From JAWWBN01 sp033720955 (GTDB lineage: Bacteria; Acidobacteriota; Thermoanaerobaculia; Multivoradales; JAHEKO01): 18,552 bases of DNA. Both the position numbers and the translations under genes were made by a program. Shown here one piece after another: positions 7,064 through 14,425 of the stretch (positions within the stretch are counted from its first letter, which is position 1; each line of letters opens with the position of its first letter). The notes under the pieces were generated by a model. That model was not told where the DNA came from. It did no database searches and was given only the letters and a program-made list of their open reading frames with translations. The stretch lies in contig JAWWBN010000050.1 in assembly GCA_033720955.1 (NCBI GenBank), positions 1 to 18,552 on the forward strand, written 5' to 3'.

Positions 7064-8431
7064 TCAGCGTGTCAGCCAGCCGACGCCGGCGCCCTCGGCG
7101 AGCGTGAGACGCCCCGGCTCGTGTCGGCCCGAGAGCCAGACGATGCGCTGGCGCTCCAGATCGCGGCGGAGCTCCTCCACCGCGCGCCGCAGGTCCCTGT
7201 AGTCCGCGATCTCCGTGGCCGCGGGCCACCCGGCCAGCGGCGCGAGATCCTCGCCCACCCGCCAGACGTGCAACGGCACGTCTACGGCGCGCAGGAACTC
7301 CCGCACCACGGCCGGACCGTAGCGACTGCCGTCGGCGGCATCGGCGCCGACGATCAGAACCACGGCCCGGCGTCGGCTCCCGGTGGCCGCCTGCAGCCCG
7401 GCGATCGCCACCGCGTCGGCGATCCGCGACTCCTCCGCCAGCCCGGACAGGATGACGGTCTGGGTCAGCGCCCAGTACAGGCCGCCCTGGCGGGGGGTGA
7501 TCTCCGGCGAGGCCACGAACAGCTCCATGCCGAGGTAGCGATGCCGCACCTCCCGCGCGCGGGGCAGGAGCAGGTGCAGCCCGACCTCGTCGCCCAGGGC
7601 CAGGGCCGCTCGCTCGCGGTCACCCAGCGTCGAGGAGGCCATGGGGGCGATGTTGGGAGAGCCCGAGTTGGAGGCGCCCGAAGTGGTGGTCACGCCGCCG
7701 TAGCCGCCGCTGATGCGGCCCTCCAGGCGCTCGATCGCCTCCTGGACGCCGGAGCAGCGGACGATGACGACCTTGCCCGGTCCCTTCTCGATGCTGGCCA
7801 CGGGCTGCGCCCGCCCCCCCTCGAGAAACCAGCTCGACAGCTTCCGGACGTCGGGGGCCCGTCCCCTCTTCGCGAGCGCCACTGGCACGGCGGTGAGCTC
7901 CGTGCCGATCACCTCCGCCCCGGTGCCACCGAAGCTGACCTGGGCGACCGCCACCGCCCCGCCGGCGAACTCCAGCCGCGCGTGGAAGAAGTGGAACGAC
8001 TTCGGGTCGTGGTCGGGCAGGGGCACCCGGGAGGGATCGGCGGCATCCAGGGGCTGGCCGTCGAAGGTGGCCGACACCCGGTACGGCATCCGCCCCTCGA
8101 GCGACTGCCAGGAGAGGAGGGCCGCCGTCGCCCGGCCCCCGCCGTCGCGCTCCAGGATGACCCGCGCCTCCGCCGGGGGTCGAGGACGGTTCAGGATCTG
8201 TGCGACCCGGCCCAGCTCGACCCCCTCGGCGTCGAACGCCACCGCCTCCAGCCGGCGCGGCAGGAGATCCTGCCCCAGGTCTACGTCGAGGCGGAAGGGC
8301 GCTCTGTCCATCCGCCCGAGCACCCGGTCCCCGACCCGGATCTCCACCGCCGCCACCGGCTCCTCGACCGCCACGTGCACGGTCTGCGGACCGCTCACCA
8401 GGCCGAGAAAGAGGGTGAGGAACTTGATCAT
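7064..8431 (-). CDS. Exported protein with weak VWA-like C-terminal region
   Basis: It has 455 residues from the ATG at 8431, which gives a short signal-like start (MIKFLTLFLGLVSG); an ATG 27 nt upstream is an alternative. Residues 15-200 look like beta-sandwich modules (VHVAVEEPVAAVEIRVGDRV, then DGQPLDA and FHFFHARLEFAGGAVAVAQV). A Gly/Ser-rich linker around 260-280 has SGGYGGVTTTSGASNSGSP. Residues 325-420 resemble the second half of a von Willebrand A domain, with GGLYWALTQTVILSGL, RRRAVVLIVGADAADGSRYG and then VDVPLHVWRVG. This layout recalls the VWFA-related proteins abundant in Acidobacteria. I find no DxSxS metal-site motif, so metal-dependent adhesion is doubtful. The function is unknown; a surface or periplasmic binding role is inferred. 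Confidence 0.6.
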   Translation of the reverse strand: MIKFLTLFLGLVSGPQTVHVAVEEPVAAVEIRVGDRVLGRMDRAPFRLDVDLGQDLLPRRLEAVAFDAEGVELGRVAQILNRPRPPAEARVILERDGGGRATAALLSWQSLEGRMPYRVSATFDGQPLDAADPSRVPLPDHDPKSFHFFHARLEFAGGAVAVAQVSFGGTGAEVIGTELTAVPVALAKRGRAPDVRKLSSWFLEGGRAQPVASIEKGPGKVVIVRCSGVQEAIERLEGRISGGYGGVTTTSGASNSGSPNIAPMASSTLGDRERAALALGDEVGLHLLLPRAREVRHRYLGMELFVASPEITPRQGGLYWALTQTVILSGLAEESRIADAVAIAGLQAATGSRRRAVVLIVGADAADGSRYGPAVVREFLRAVDVPLHVWRVGEDLAPLAGWPAATEIADYRDLRRAVEELRRDLERQRIVWLSGRHEPGRLTLAEGAGVGWLTR

Positions 8432-8606
8432 CGGGCCGACGGCTCCCTCCCCGCCCATCTGCCGAGTCGCGGGGCCGGCTCCGCCCTCGCACGCTGCGCC
8501 TACCCTACTACCCGGTCGCCCGCAGACCAACCCCGCGAGCGGGAGAGGCGGCCCCGAGAGATCCGGCATGCCGACGGAGGCGGCGCCGGCGCCCGTCGCG
8601 CTCCCT

Positions 8607-9185
8607 CTACTTCTTGCGCAGCAGCTCCAGCAGGCGGGGCGAGGCGGAGAAGGACGGCGCGAAGTAGCCTTCGCTGGCCAGCCGCACGTCGTTCACCGAG
8701 ACGAAGGCCTCCGGGCTCTCGAGACGGATCAGCTCCTGGAGCCGGCGCAGGTCGCGCCTCCGGACGACGGTGAAGATCAGGCGCACCCGACCCTTCAGAC
8801 CCCGCGCGGCCACGCTGGTGACTCCGAACCGGCTCTCGGCGAGCCGGGCGATCAGCGCCTCCGCGTCCTCGCTGGTGATGATGCGCACCGCCAGCAGACC
8901 CAGCGCGAGCTTCTCGTCCAGCATCAGGCCGAGCCAGGTGCCCGCGGCGTAGCCCCCGGCGTAGGCCAGGTAGTTGATCGGCTGGTCGAGGTTCTGCACC
9001 ACCTGGCCGAGGGCGACGAGCCAGATGAGGATCTCGCAGAAGCCGATCAGCGGCGCCACGCCCCGCGGGCCGCGCGAGACGAGGATGATCCGCATGGTGC
9101 CCAGGGAGACGTCGACGACCCGGGCGAAGAAGATGAGCAGCGAGATCCCCACCACCGGCCACGTGCTCAGATCGCCTAGCAACAT
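8607..9185 (-). CDS. UPF0316 membrane protein with DUF2179 domain
   Basis: It has 192 residues. The ATG at 9185 follows GGGAGG by about 7 bp. Three membrane helices occupy about residues 8-28 (GISLLIFFARVVDVSLGTMR), 39-60 (IGFCEILIWLVALGQVV) and 67-85 (YLAYAGGYAAGTWLGLML). The soluble C-terminal domain (about 105-172) is DUF2179, with EALIARLAESRFGVTSV and FTVVRRRDLRRLQELI. The order of helices and the motifs RVVDVSLGT and YAGGYAAGTWLG fit UPF0316 closely. No biochemical role is established for the family that I know of. It sits 100 bp downstream of the squalene synthase gene on the same strand, so it may be the tail of that operon or a separate unit. Confidence 0.88.
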   Translation of the reverse strand: MLLGDLSTWPVVGISLLIFFARVVDVSLGTMRIILVSRGPRGVAPLIGFCEILIWLVALGQVVQNLDQPINYLAYAGGYAAGTWLGLMLDEKLALGLLAVRIITSEDAEALIARLAESRFGVTSVAARGLKGRVRLIFTVVRRRDLRRLQELIRLESPEAFVSVNDVRLASEGYFAPSFSASPRLLELLRKK

Positions 9186-9285
9186 CTCCGCGCCTCCCTT
9201 CAGCTCGCAGGTTCCCGGAAGCGACGACTCGTCCGAGGCGTCCTCCTCCGTCCTCCCTTACCTCCCGCCAGACGACGTCGCGGGC

Positions 9286-10257
9286 TCAGCCGGTCTCGAC
9301 CACCGGGCGCCCGGCCTCCAGGGCCTGGAGCACCCCGTGGTAGAGCGCGTACACCTGCTCGCGGGTGATCTTGGCGCCCGGGCCCTCCTCCTCCACCGCC
9401 TCCAGGGTGGCCCGGGCCAGCAGGATGGGGACGGCCGTGAACGACACGACGCCGTCCGGACCTCCGGCTCGCTGGAGGGCCAGGGTGTACTCCGCGGCGG
9501 CCTCGAGGTCGCGGCGGGCGCGGGCGAAGACCTCGGCCCGGGGGACGACCTCCTCCGGCAGGTAGTTGCGTCCCTCCGTGCGGTCCGAGGCCGAGTCGCG
9601 CAGGATGTTGACGAGCTGCAGCCCCTCGCCGAAGGCCGCCGCCCGCCGGCGCAGATCGTCGGCCACCGACTCCAGCTCGGGGCGGTCCAGCAGAAAGAGC
9701 TCAGTGAGCATCTCCCCGACGATCCCGGCCACGGCGTAGCAGTACCGCTCGAGATCCTCCTCCGACTCCAGACGGAGCACCCCCCGGTCGTCGGAGCGCT
9801 CCACGAACTCGGCCATGAGCGCGGCCGTGCGGCGGGTGTGCTCGCCGACGATCTCCCGCGCCGCCGGCGACAGCTCGCGCCACGCCGCCAGCACCCCCGG
9901 GGTCTCGCGCAGCAGCTCCAGGTAGCCCTCGTGGTCGGTGGGGGGCTCGGCCAGCCAGCCGGCAACGAGCTCCTGGCCCCGTCCATCCGACGGCTCCTCC
10001 AGCAGATGCTCGAACTCCTCCAGCGCCCGGCGCTGCCGCGGCCGGCTCCAGAAGACGCTCGCGTCCTCGAACGTGTCCGCGATGCGGAAGAGCAGATAGG
10101 CGATGGTGACCTCCCGCACCGTGGGAGGCGGCAGCAGCGGGATGGCCAGGGCGAAGGTACGGCTGGTCTTCTCCAGCAGGTCGTACAGCCGCTCGTCGTC
10201 CAGACGGGGGCCGGCAGCCGGTCGGGAGGCCTGAACTGCCAGATTGCGCTCGCTCAT
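9286..10257 (-). CDS. Squalene synthase (squalene/phytoene synthase family)
   Basis: It probably joins two farnesyl diphosphates into squalene using NADPH; phytoene synthase is the alternative. It has 323 residues. The N-terminal signature SRTFALAIPLLP (32-43) and the first Asp motif DTFED (61-65, in LLFRIADTFEDAS) are complete. A mid-segment YCYAVAGIVGEMLTEL (172-187) matches the YCxxVAGxVG motif. The second Asp motif is NILRDSASD (217-225): both aspartates are kept, but the usual Glu before the last Asp is Ser. It is a single complete enzyme, and the HpnC/HpnD/HpnE three-gene route is not seen here. It starts 25 bp after IPK, last of the isoprenoid genes, consistent with being the operon's sink enzyme. 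The C-terminus lacks the membrane anchor of eukaryotic enzymes, as expected in bacteria. Confidence 0.85.
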   Translation of the reverse strand: MSERNLAVQASRPAAGPRLDDERLYDLLEKTSRTFALAIPLLPPPTVREVTIAYLLFRIADTFEDASVFWSRPRQRRALEEFEHLLEEPSDGRGQELVAGWLAEPPTDHEGYLELLRETPGVLAAWRELSPAAREIVGEHTRRTAALMAEFVERSDDRGVLRLESEEDLERYCYAVAGIVGEMLTELFLLDRPELESVADDLRRRAAAFGEGLQLVNILRDSASDRTEGRNYLPEEVVPRAEVFARARRDLEAAAEYTLALQRAGGPDGVVSFTAVPILLARATLEAVEEEGPGAKITREQVYALYHGVLQALEAGRPVVETG

Positions 10258-10282
10258 CGGGGGGTCGCTCCGCCTCTCTATC

Positions 10283-11089
10283 CTACGGCAACGCCTCGAC
10301 GAGAGTGCCCGAGTCCTCCTCGCCCCGCGCCGCCCGCTCCAACAACCCCTGCCGGCGGCCGTCGAGGATCTGGCTGGTCACCCCCAGAGCCGCCAGCCGC
10401 AGGGCGGTCTCCATGCGCAGACGCATCCCGCCGGTGACGTCGATCCCGCCCGCGTCGCCGGCGTGCTCGAGCGCCCGCTCCCCCTCTCCCGGCGCCACTC
10501 GGGCGATCCGCTCGCCCCGCCCGTCCAGGAGACCGTCGGTCTCGCCCAGCCAGAGCACCCGGCCCACCCGCAGGCCGCGCTCCGCCAGCCGCGGCGCCAG
10601 GCTCTCGAAGACCCGCTCGGTGGAGCAGATCGACGCCCCCAGCCGGCGATCGATCACCACGTCGCCGTAGACCACCGGCAGCAGGCCCAGCCCCAGGGCC
10701 CCGACCAGCGGCTCGAGCGCGACCTCCGCCGGCACCCCTCCCTCCGCCACCATCCCCGACGAGGGCGCCAGGCTGAAGGGAGCGGCCCCGGCCTCGGCCA
10801 GCGCCTCGACAACCCGCCGGTGGAGACGCGCCGCGGCCTGCTGGGTGCGGGAGACTCCCGGGAGCTGCCCGGTGCTGGTGACGCCGCCGCCAAGCTGGAA
10901 GCGCTCGGCGGCGGGGTGGCCGAACGAGCCGCTGCCGTGCCCCACCAGCACCCCGCCGGGTCGCGCCGCCGCGACCGCAGCCACCTCGGAGGCCAGCCGG
11001 CGGATGACCTCGTCCCGAGCCACCCCCGGCCGCCGCTTGTCGGTGATCAGGCTGCCGCCCAGCTTGACGAGGAGGAGCTCGGTGGCCAT
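10283..11089 (-). CDS. ipk: Isopentenyl phosphate kinase (IPK)
   Basis: It phosphorylates isopentenyl phosphate to IPP with ATP, the last kinase step of alternative mevalonate pathways. It has 268 residues, the expected length, in the amino-acid-kinase fold. Diagnostic motifs are KLGGSLITDK (9-18, with the nucleotide-binding Lys), HGSGSFGHP (51-59), APSSGM, YGDVVID and a late DVTGGM. H58 aligns with the catalytic His60 of the Methanocaldococcus enzyme, which separates IPK from aspartate or uridylate kinases. The ATG at 11089 is 3 bp after the decarboxylase stop, so the genes are co-translated. IPK is common in archaea and some Chloroflexi and rare in other bacteria. Its place directly beside a decarboxylase in an otherwise complete mevalonate operon is the strongest clue to pathway type. 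Confidence 0.92.
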   Translation of the reverse strand: MATELLLVKLGGSLITDKRRPGVARDEVIRRLASEVAAVAAARPGGVLVGHGSGSFGHPAAERFQLGGGVTSTGQLPGVSRTQQAAARLHRRVVEALAEAGAAPFSLAPSSGMVAEGGVPAEVALEPLVGALGLGLLPVVYGDVVIDRRLGASICSTERVFESLAPRLAERGLRVGRVLWLGETDGLLDGRGERIARVAPGEGERALEHAGDAGGIDVTGGMRLRMETALRLAALGVTSQILDGRRQGLLERAARGEEDSGTLVEALP

Positions 11090-11092
11090 GGC

Positions 11093-12097
11093 TCAGACCA
11101 GGTGCTCGTCGAGCAGCCGCGGGCCCTCTCCGACCCGGTCCACGATCAGGCGCTCGACCTCGGGCAGGGCGGCCACCCGCTCCTCCACCCGGGCCTCGTC
11201 GCCGGTCTCGCAGATGAGATGGACGTTGGGGCCGGCGTCGATGGTGGCCCACACCTCGACCCCTTCGGCGCGCAGCTCGCGGGCCGCCTCGAGCACCGCC
11301 AGGGTGCCCGGCCGCCAGTAGTGGATCGGAGGGCGCGAGGAGATGGCGATCAGATGGAGATCCAGGGCCTCCTCCTCGATCACCGGGCCCAGCTCCGTCA
11401 TGTCGCGCCGGGCCAGCGCCCGCCGCACCCGATCCAGCCGGCCGGGCAGCAGCTCCAGCCGGCGCGCGAAGTAGGGGCTGCCGGGGGCGGCCCGGTGACC
11501 GTCGCGTGACGAGACCCTCTTGGGGCTCGCGTCCACCACCGCCACCAGGTCGGAGAGCGCCCAGTGACCGGCCGGGTGGAGCTGGGCCGCGTGCTCGCCC
11601 TCCAGCGCCTCCGGTGCCGGCCACTCGACGTAGCCTCCCAGAGTCGATCGGGCGGCCGAGCCCGAGCCGCTCTCGCGCGCCCGCGCGGAGAGCTCCCGCC
11701 AACCGGCGGGAAGACCCAGGACCGCCGTGGCAGCCACCGCGAGGGCGGCGAAGCCGGAGGCGGACGAAGCGATCCCGGCGCCCGTCGGAAAGGTGTTCGC
11801 GGTCGCGACGCGGAAGCCGCTCTCGACCCCGGCGGTCGCGGCCAGCCGTCGAAGATGTCGCTCCACCCCGGCGCGAAACGCCTCCGGCGCCGGCGCCAGC
11901 TCGCCTCCCTCCGGCCGCCAGAGCACCTCCACTCCCTCGGCCGGCGGCCGCCGCTCCACCGTGCAGCGGGAGACGCAGCGGGAGAGGGTCATCGAGATGG
12001 AGGGGTTGTAGGGCAGGGTCCGCTCGAGGTCCCGGGTCCCCCAATACTTGACGAAGGCGATGTTGGAGGGCGCCTCGGCCGTGGCCCTGCCGCTCAC
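11093..12097 (-). CDS. mvaD: Mevalonate (di)phosphate decarboxylase homologue, probably phosphomevalonate decarboxylase
   Basis: It has 334 residues, a GHMP-family decarboxylase. The start is GTG at 12097, overlapping the mevalonate kinase stop by 4 bp (GTGA). Family motifs are PSNIAFVKYWGTRD (10-23), NPSISMTLS, FPTGAGIASSASGFAAL, GSGSAARSTLGGYVEW, SPKRVSSRDGH and ATIDAGPN (284-291), where D287 is the likely catalytic Asp. Compared with human, yeast and staphylococcal enzymes, the Lys after KYWG is Thr21, and NSS(I/L)SVTL has become NPSISMTL. The Lys is near the substrate diphosphate in classical enzymes, as I recall. Its loss, together with the adjacent IPK and the absence of a phosphomevalonate kinase, points to mevalonate 5-phosphate as substrate and isopentenyl phosphate as product. 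That assignment is inference; family membership is secure. Confidence 0.88.
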   Translation of the reverse strand: MSGRATAEAPSNIAFVKYWGTRDLERTLPYNPSISMTLSRCVSRCTVERRPPAEGVEVLWRPEGGELAPAPEAFRAGVERHLRRLAATAGVESGFRVATANTFPTGAGIASSASGFAALAVAATAVLGLPAGWRELSARARESGSGSAARSTLGGYVEWPAPEALEGEHAAQLHPAGHWALSDLVAVVDASPKRVSSRDGHRAAPGSPYFARRLELLPGRLDRVRRALARRDMTELGPVIEEEALDLHLIAISSRPPIHYWRPGTLAVLEAARELRAEGVEVWATIDAGPNVHLICETGDEARVEERVAALPEVERLIVDRVGEGPRLLDEHLV

Positions 12098-13143
12098 GCC
12101 GTCACCTCGCACTGCGCGCCCTGCACCCCCAGCGGGGCGCGCAGCCGCCGCAGGCCGGCGAGAGCCCGGCCCGGCTCGGGCGTCTCCGGGGGGAGGTAGA
12201 CCAGGAGGCCGCCGGCGCCGCTCCCCGAGAGCGCGCCGGCCCCGGAGATCTTGGCCGCCGCGCCCTCCTCCTCCAGCCGGCGGATCCGCTCTCGCACCGG
12301 CGCCGGGACCACGCCCAGCCCCTCGAGCGCCCGCTCGAAGCCCCGAATCAGCTCGGTCACCCGGGCCGCGTCCTCCCGGTCGCTCGCCACCTCCGCCGCC
12401 AGGGCCTCCACCCCGGCGCCCATCCGCGCCACCAGCTCGTCGAAGGCGTCCGGGTCGCTCTGCCGGCGGCGGCGCACCGCGGCCACCACCTCGCCCGTGC
12501 TCTCGGCCGGCCGCCCGGTGTGGTACAGCGCCAGCCGCTCCACCAGGCCCCCCGCCGGGCACGGCGTGAGCGCCGGCTCGGCGCCGGGCGCGTAGCGGTG
12601 GAGACCGCCGGCCAGCACCGTCCGATGGTCGACGCCCGAGGGCGTGCCGTGCTGCCGCCGCTCGACGGCGAGGGCCAGTCTCTCCAGCCGGTCCGGCTCC
12701 GCCCGCTCCCCGGCCCAGGTCAGCACCGCCGAGAGGACCGCCACCGCCACCGCCGCCGAGCTGCCGAAGCCGGCGCCCACGGGGATCTCGGACGTCACCC
12801 GCAGCTCGAGACCCGACGCCGGCGGGCCCAGCTCCGCCGCCACCTCGCCCAGCGCCAGCTTCACGAGGACCGCCGGGTCGTCGCGGTCGAGACCGCGGAA
12901 CGGAGCCCGCGCGGCGGCGAAGCTCTCCCAGTCGGCTCGCGTCGCCCGCGCCAGGGCCACCAGGTCGGCCCAGGCGACGGTCTCGTGGTGGCCGAGGTCG
13001 TCGAGCACCAGCCGCACGCCGTGTCCGCCGCTGTTCGACGCCCGCGCCCGGGCATAGAGGCCCAGCGCCGCCACGAGGGCCGGACGGCCGTAGACCACGG
13101 AGTGCTCCCCCATCAGGATCACCTTGCCGGGAGCGGACGCCAG
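12094..13143 (-). CDS. mvaK1: Mevalonate kinase (apparent non-canonical start)
   Basis: It makes mevalonate 5-phosphate with ATP. GHMP-kinase motifs are clear: ASAPGKVILMGEHSVVYG near the N-terminus, IPVGAGFGSSAAVAVA, GTPSGVDHRTVLAGG, and a C-terminal KISGAGALSGSGAGGLLVYL. This last motif is longer than the usual KLTGAGGGG loop by a few residues. From the coordinates given the protein has about 349 residues. No ATG, GTG or TTG occurs between the end of HMGR and the conserved PGK motif in this frame. A GTG lies inside PGKVIL but would cut the first strand. I therefore mark the CTG at 13143, which gives M-ASAPGK, as the least bad start. A GGAGG-like stretch lies at 13168-13162. An assembly indel is the alternative. 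Confidence 0.82.
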   Translation of the reverse strand: MASAPGKVILMGEHSVVYGRPALVAALGLYARARASNSGGHGVRLVLDDLGHHETVAWADLVALARATRADWESFAAARAPFRGLDRDDPAVLVKLALGEVAAELGPPASGLELRVTSEIPVGAGFGSSAAVAVAVLSAVLTWAGERAEPDRLERLALAVERRQHGTPSGVDHRTVLAGGLHRYAPGAEPALTPCPAGGLVERLALYHTGRPAESTGEVVAAVRRRRQSDPDAFDELVARMGAGVEALAAEVASDREDAARVTELIRGFERALEGLGVVPAPVRERIRRLEEEGAAAKISGAGALSGSGAGGLLVYLPPETPEPGRALAGLRRLRAPLGVQGAQCEVTA

Positions 13144-13156
13144 GACCTCGAGCGAG

Positions 13157-14422
13157 CTACTCTCCTCCCGGCAGGGGCCCGCGGCCCAGCCGCTCGTGGG
13201 CGGAGGCCAGGTCGCTGGAGGTGAAGGCCGACAGCAGCGACAGCTCGCCCGCCAGCACCGCGGCGCCCACGATCTCGGCCAGCCGCCGCACGGCGGCGCC
13301 GGGGCGCGCGGCGTCGGCCTCGACCCCGAGCAGCGCCAGCGCCTCCCGCTGCGTCTCGAGCGCCGTGCCGCCGCCGACCGCGCCCAGCGGCAGGTCGGGG
13401 AGAAAGACCGAGGCGTACACCCCCTCGGGGCCGCGCGGCTCGACACAGGTCACCCCCATGGCGCCCTCGACGACCTGGGCCACGTCCTGGCCGGTGGCGA
13501 TGAAGAAGGCCGAGAGGACGTTGGCGTAGTGGGCGTTGAAGGCCATGGCCCCGGCGGCGATCGAGCCCAGCAGGTTCTTCCGGTACTGCACCTCGACCAG
13601 CCTTCGGGCGGTGGTCTTCAGGGTGTTGGCGAGCACCCGGCCGTCCAGCACCACCTCGGCGAAGACCCGCTTGCCTCGCCCTTCCAGGAAGTTGACCGCC
13701 GACGGCTTCTTGTCCACGCAGAAGTTCCCCGACAGGGCCACGCAGGGGACGCCGGTCTGCGGCTCGATCAGCTCCTTGACCATCCGGTCGCAGGCGATGG
13801 TCGCCATGTTCATCCCCATGGCGTCGCCGGAGTGGAAGCGGAAGCGCAGGTAGATCGAGCGGCCGATCACCTGGTGGCGGATCTCCACCAGCTTGAGGAA
13901 ACGGCTCGACGCCTCGGCGGTGCGCCGCAGCTCTTCCTCGTGGGCGTAGACCCAGCCGATGAACTCCCGCGTCTCCTCGACGCCCGCGGCGCGAAAGACC
14001 GGGGCGCGCGTCATCCCGACGTCCTCCACCCGCACCACCGCGCCCCCCGCCTCGCGCAGCGCCCGGCAGCCGCGGCTGACGCTGGCCACCAGGGCGCCCT
14101 CGGTGGTGGCCAGGGGCACGAAGAGCTCCTCGTCGGGGTCCACCTGCTCGCCTCGCACGGCGAGGGGGCCGGCGACGCCGATCGGGATCTGGGCCACCCC
14201 CACGAGGTTCTCGCAGTGCCGCGCCGACACCCGCTCGGCGTCCAGCGAGTAGCGGCCCAGGTGCTCGAGCTCGATGCCGTGCCGCGCCGCGAGCCCGCGG
14301 CGGCGGATCTCGGCGGCGCGGCGCGCTCCCAGCTCCCGCGGCAGGTCCTGCAGCCGCCGGCGGCCGCTCGCGATCTCGTCGATCAGCCGCTGCTCCAGCC
14401 GATCGTCTTCCATCGGGTCCAC
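13157..14422 (-). CDS. hmgA: HMG-CoA reductase, class I (NADPH type)
   Basis: It reduces HMG-CoA to mevalonate with two NADPH, the committed step. It has 421 residues and no membrane domain. Motifs are ENLVGVAQIPIGVAGP (71-86), TTEGALVAS with catalytic Glu108, DAMGMNM (200-206, the class I cofactor motif), DKKPSAVNF (237-245, catalytic Lys), GQDVAQ with Asp313, and a C-terminal GELSLLSAF...H409 that supplies the catalytic His. DAMGMNM and DKKP mark class I, the eukaryotic/archaeal form, rather than the class II form of many bacteria. The GTG at 14422 has GGGAGG 8 bp upstream, while an in-frame ATG at 14413 has poor spacing. The gene starts 3 bp after the fni stop. It ends 13 bp before the proposed mevalonate kinase start. 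Confidence 0.95.
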   Translation of the reverse strand: MDPMEDDRLEQRLIDEIASGRRRLQDLPRELGARRAAEIRRRGLAARHGIELEHLGRYSLDAERVSARHCENLVGVAQIPIGVAGPLAVRGEQVDPDEELFVPLATTEGALVASVSRGCRALREAGGAVVRVEDVGMTRAPVFRAAGVEETREFIGWVYAHEEELRRTAEASSRFLKLVEIRHQVIGRSIYLRFRFHSGDAMGMNMATIACDRMVKELIEPQTGVPCVALSGNFCVDKKPSAVNFLEGRGKRVFAEVVLDGRVLANTLKTTARRLVEVQYRKNLLGSIAAGAMAFNAHYANVLSAFFIATGQDVAQVVEGAMGVTCVEPRGPEGVYASVFLPDLPLGAVGGGTALETQREALALLGVEADAARPGAAVRRLAEIVGAAVLAGELSLLSAFTSSDLASAHERLGRGPLPGGE

Positions 14423-14425
14423 CGC

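Noticed and set aside
8500..8560. Possible promoter (TTGGTC, 17 bp, TAGGGT) on the minus strand before the VWA-like gene
   Set aside because: Only three of six bases match in each hexamer, which is expected by chance.
7064..8569. Longer form of the VWA-like protein starting at 8569
   Set aside because: The extension lacks a good ribosome site and removes the signal-like N-terminus that begins at 8431.
12094..13446. Mevalonate kinase read as a 450-residue protein from the start at 13446
   Set aside because: The extra ~100 residues overlap HMGR out of frame, are Arg/Ser/Pro-rich and match no kinase sequence; the conserved domain begins near 13143.
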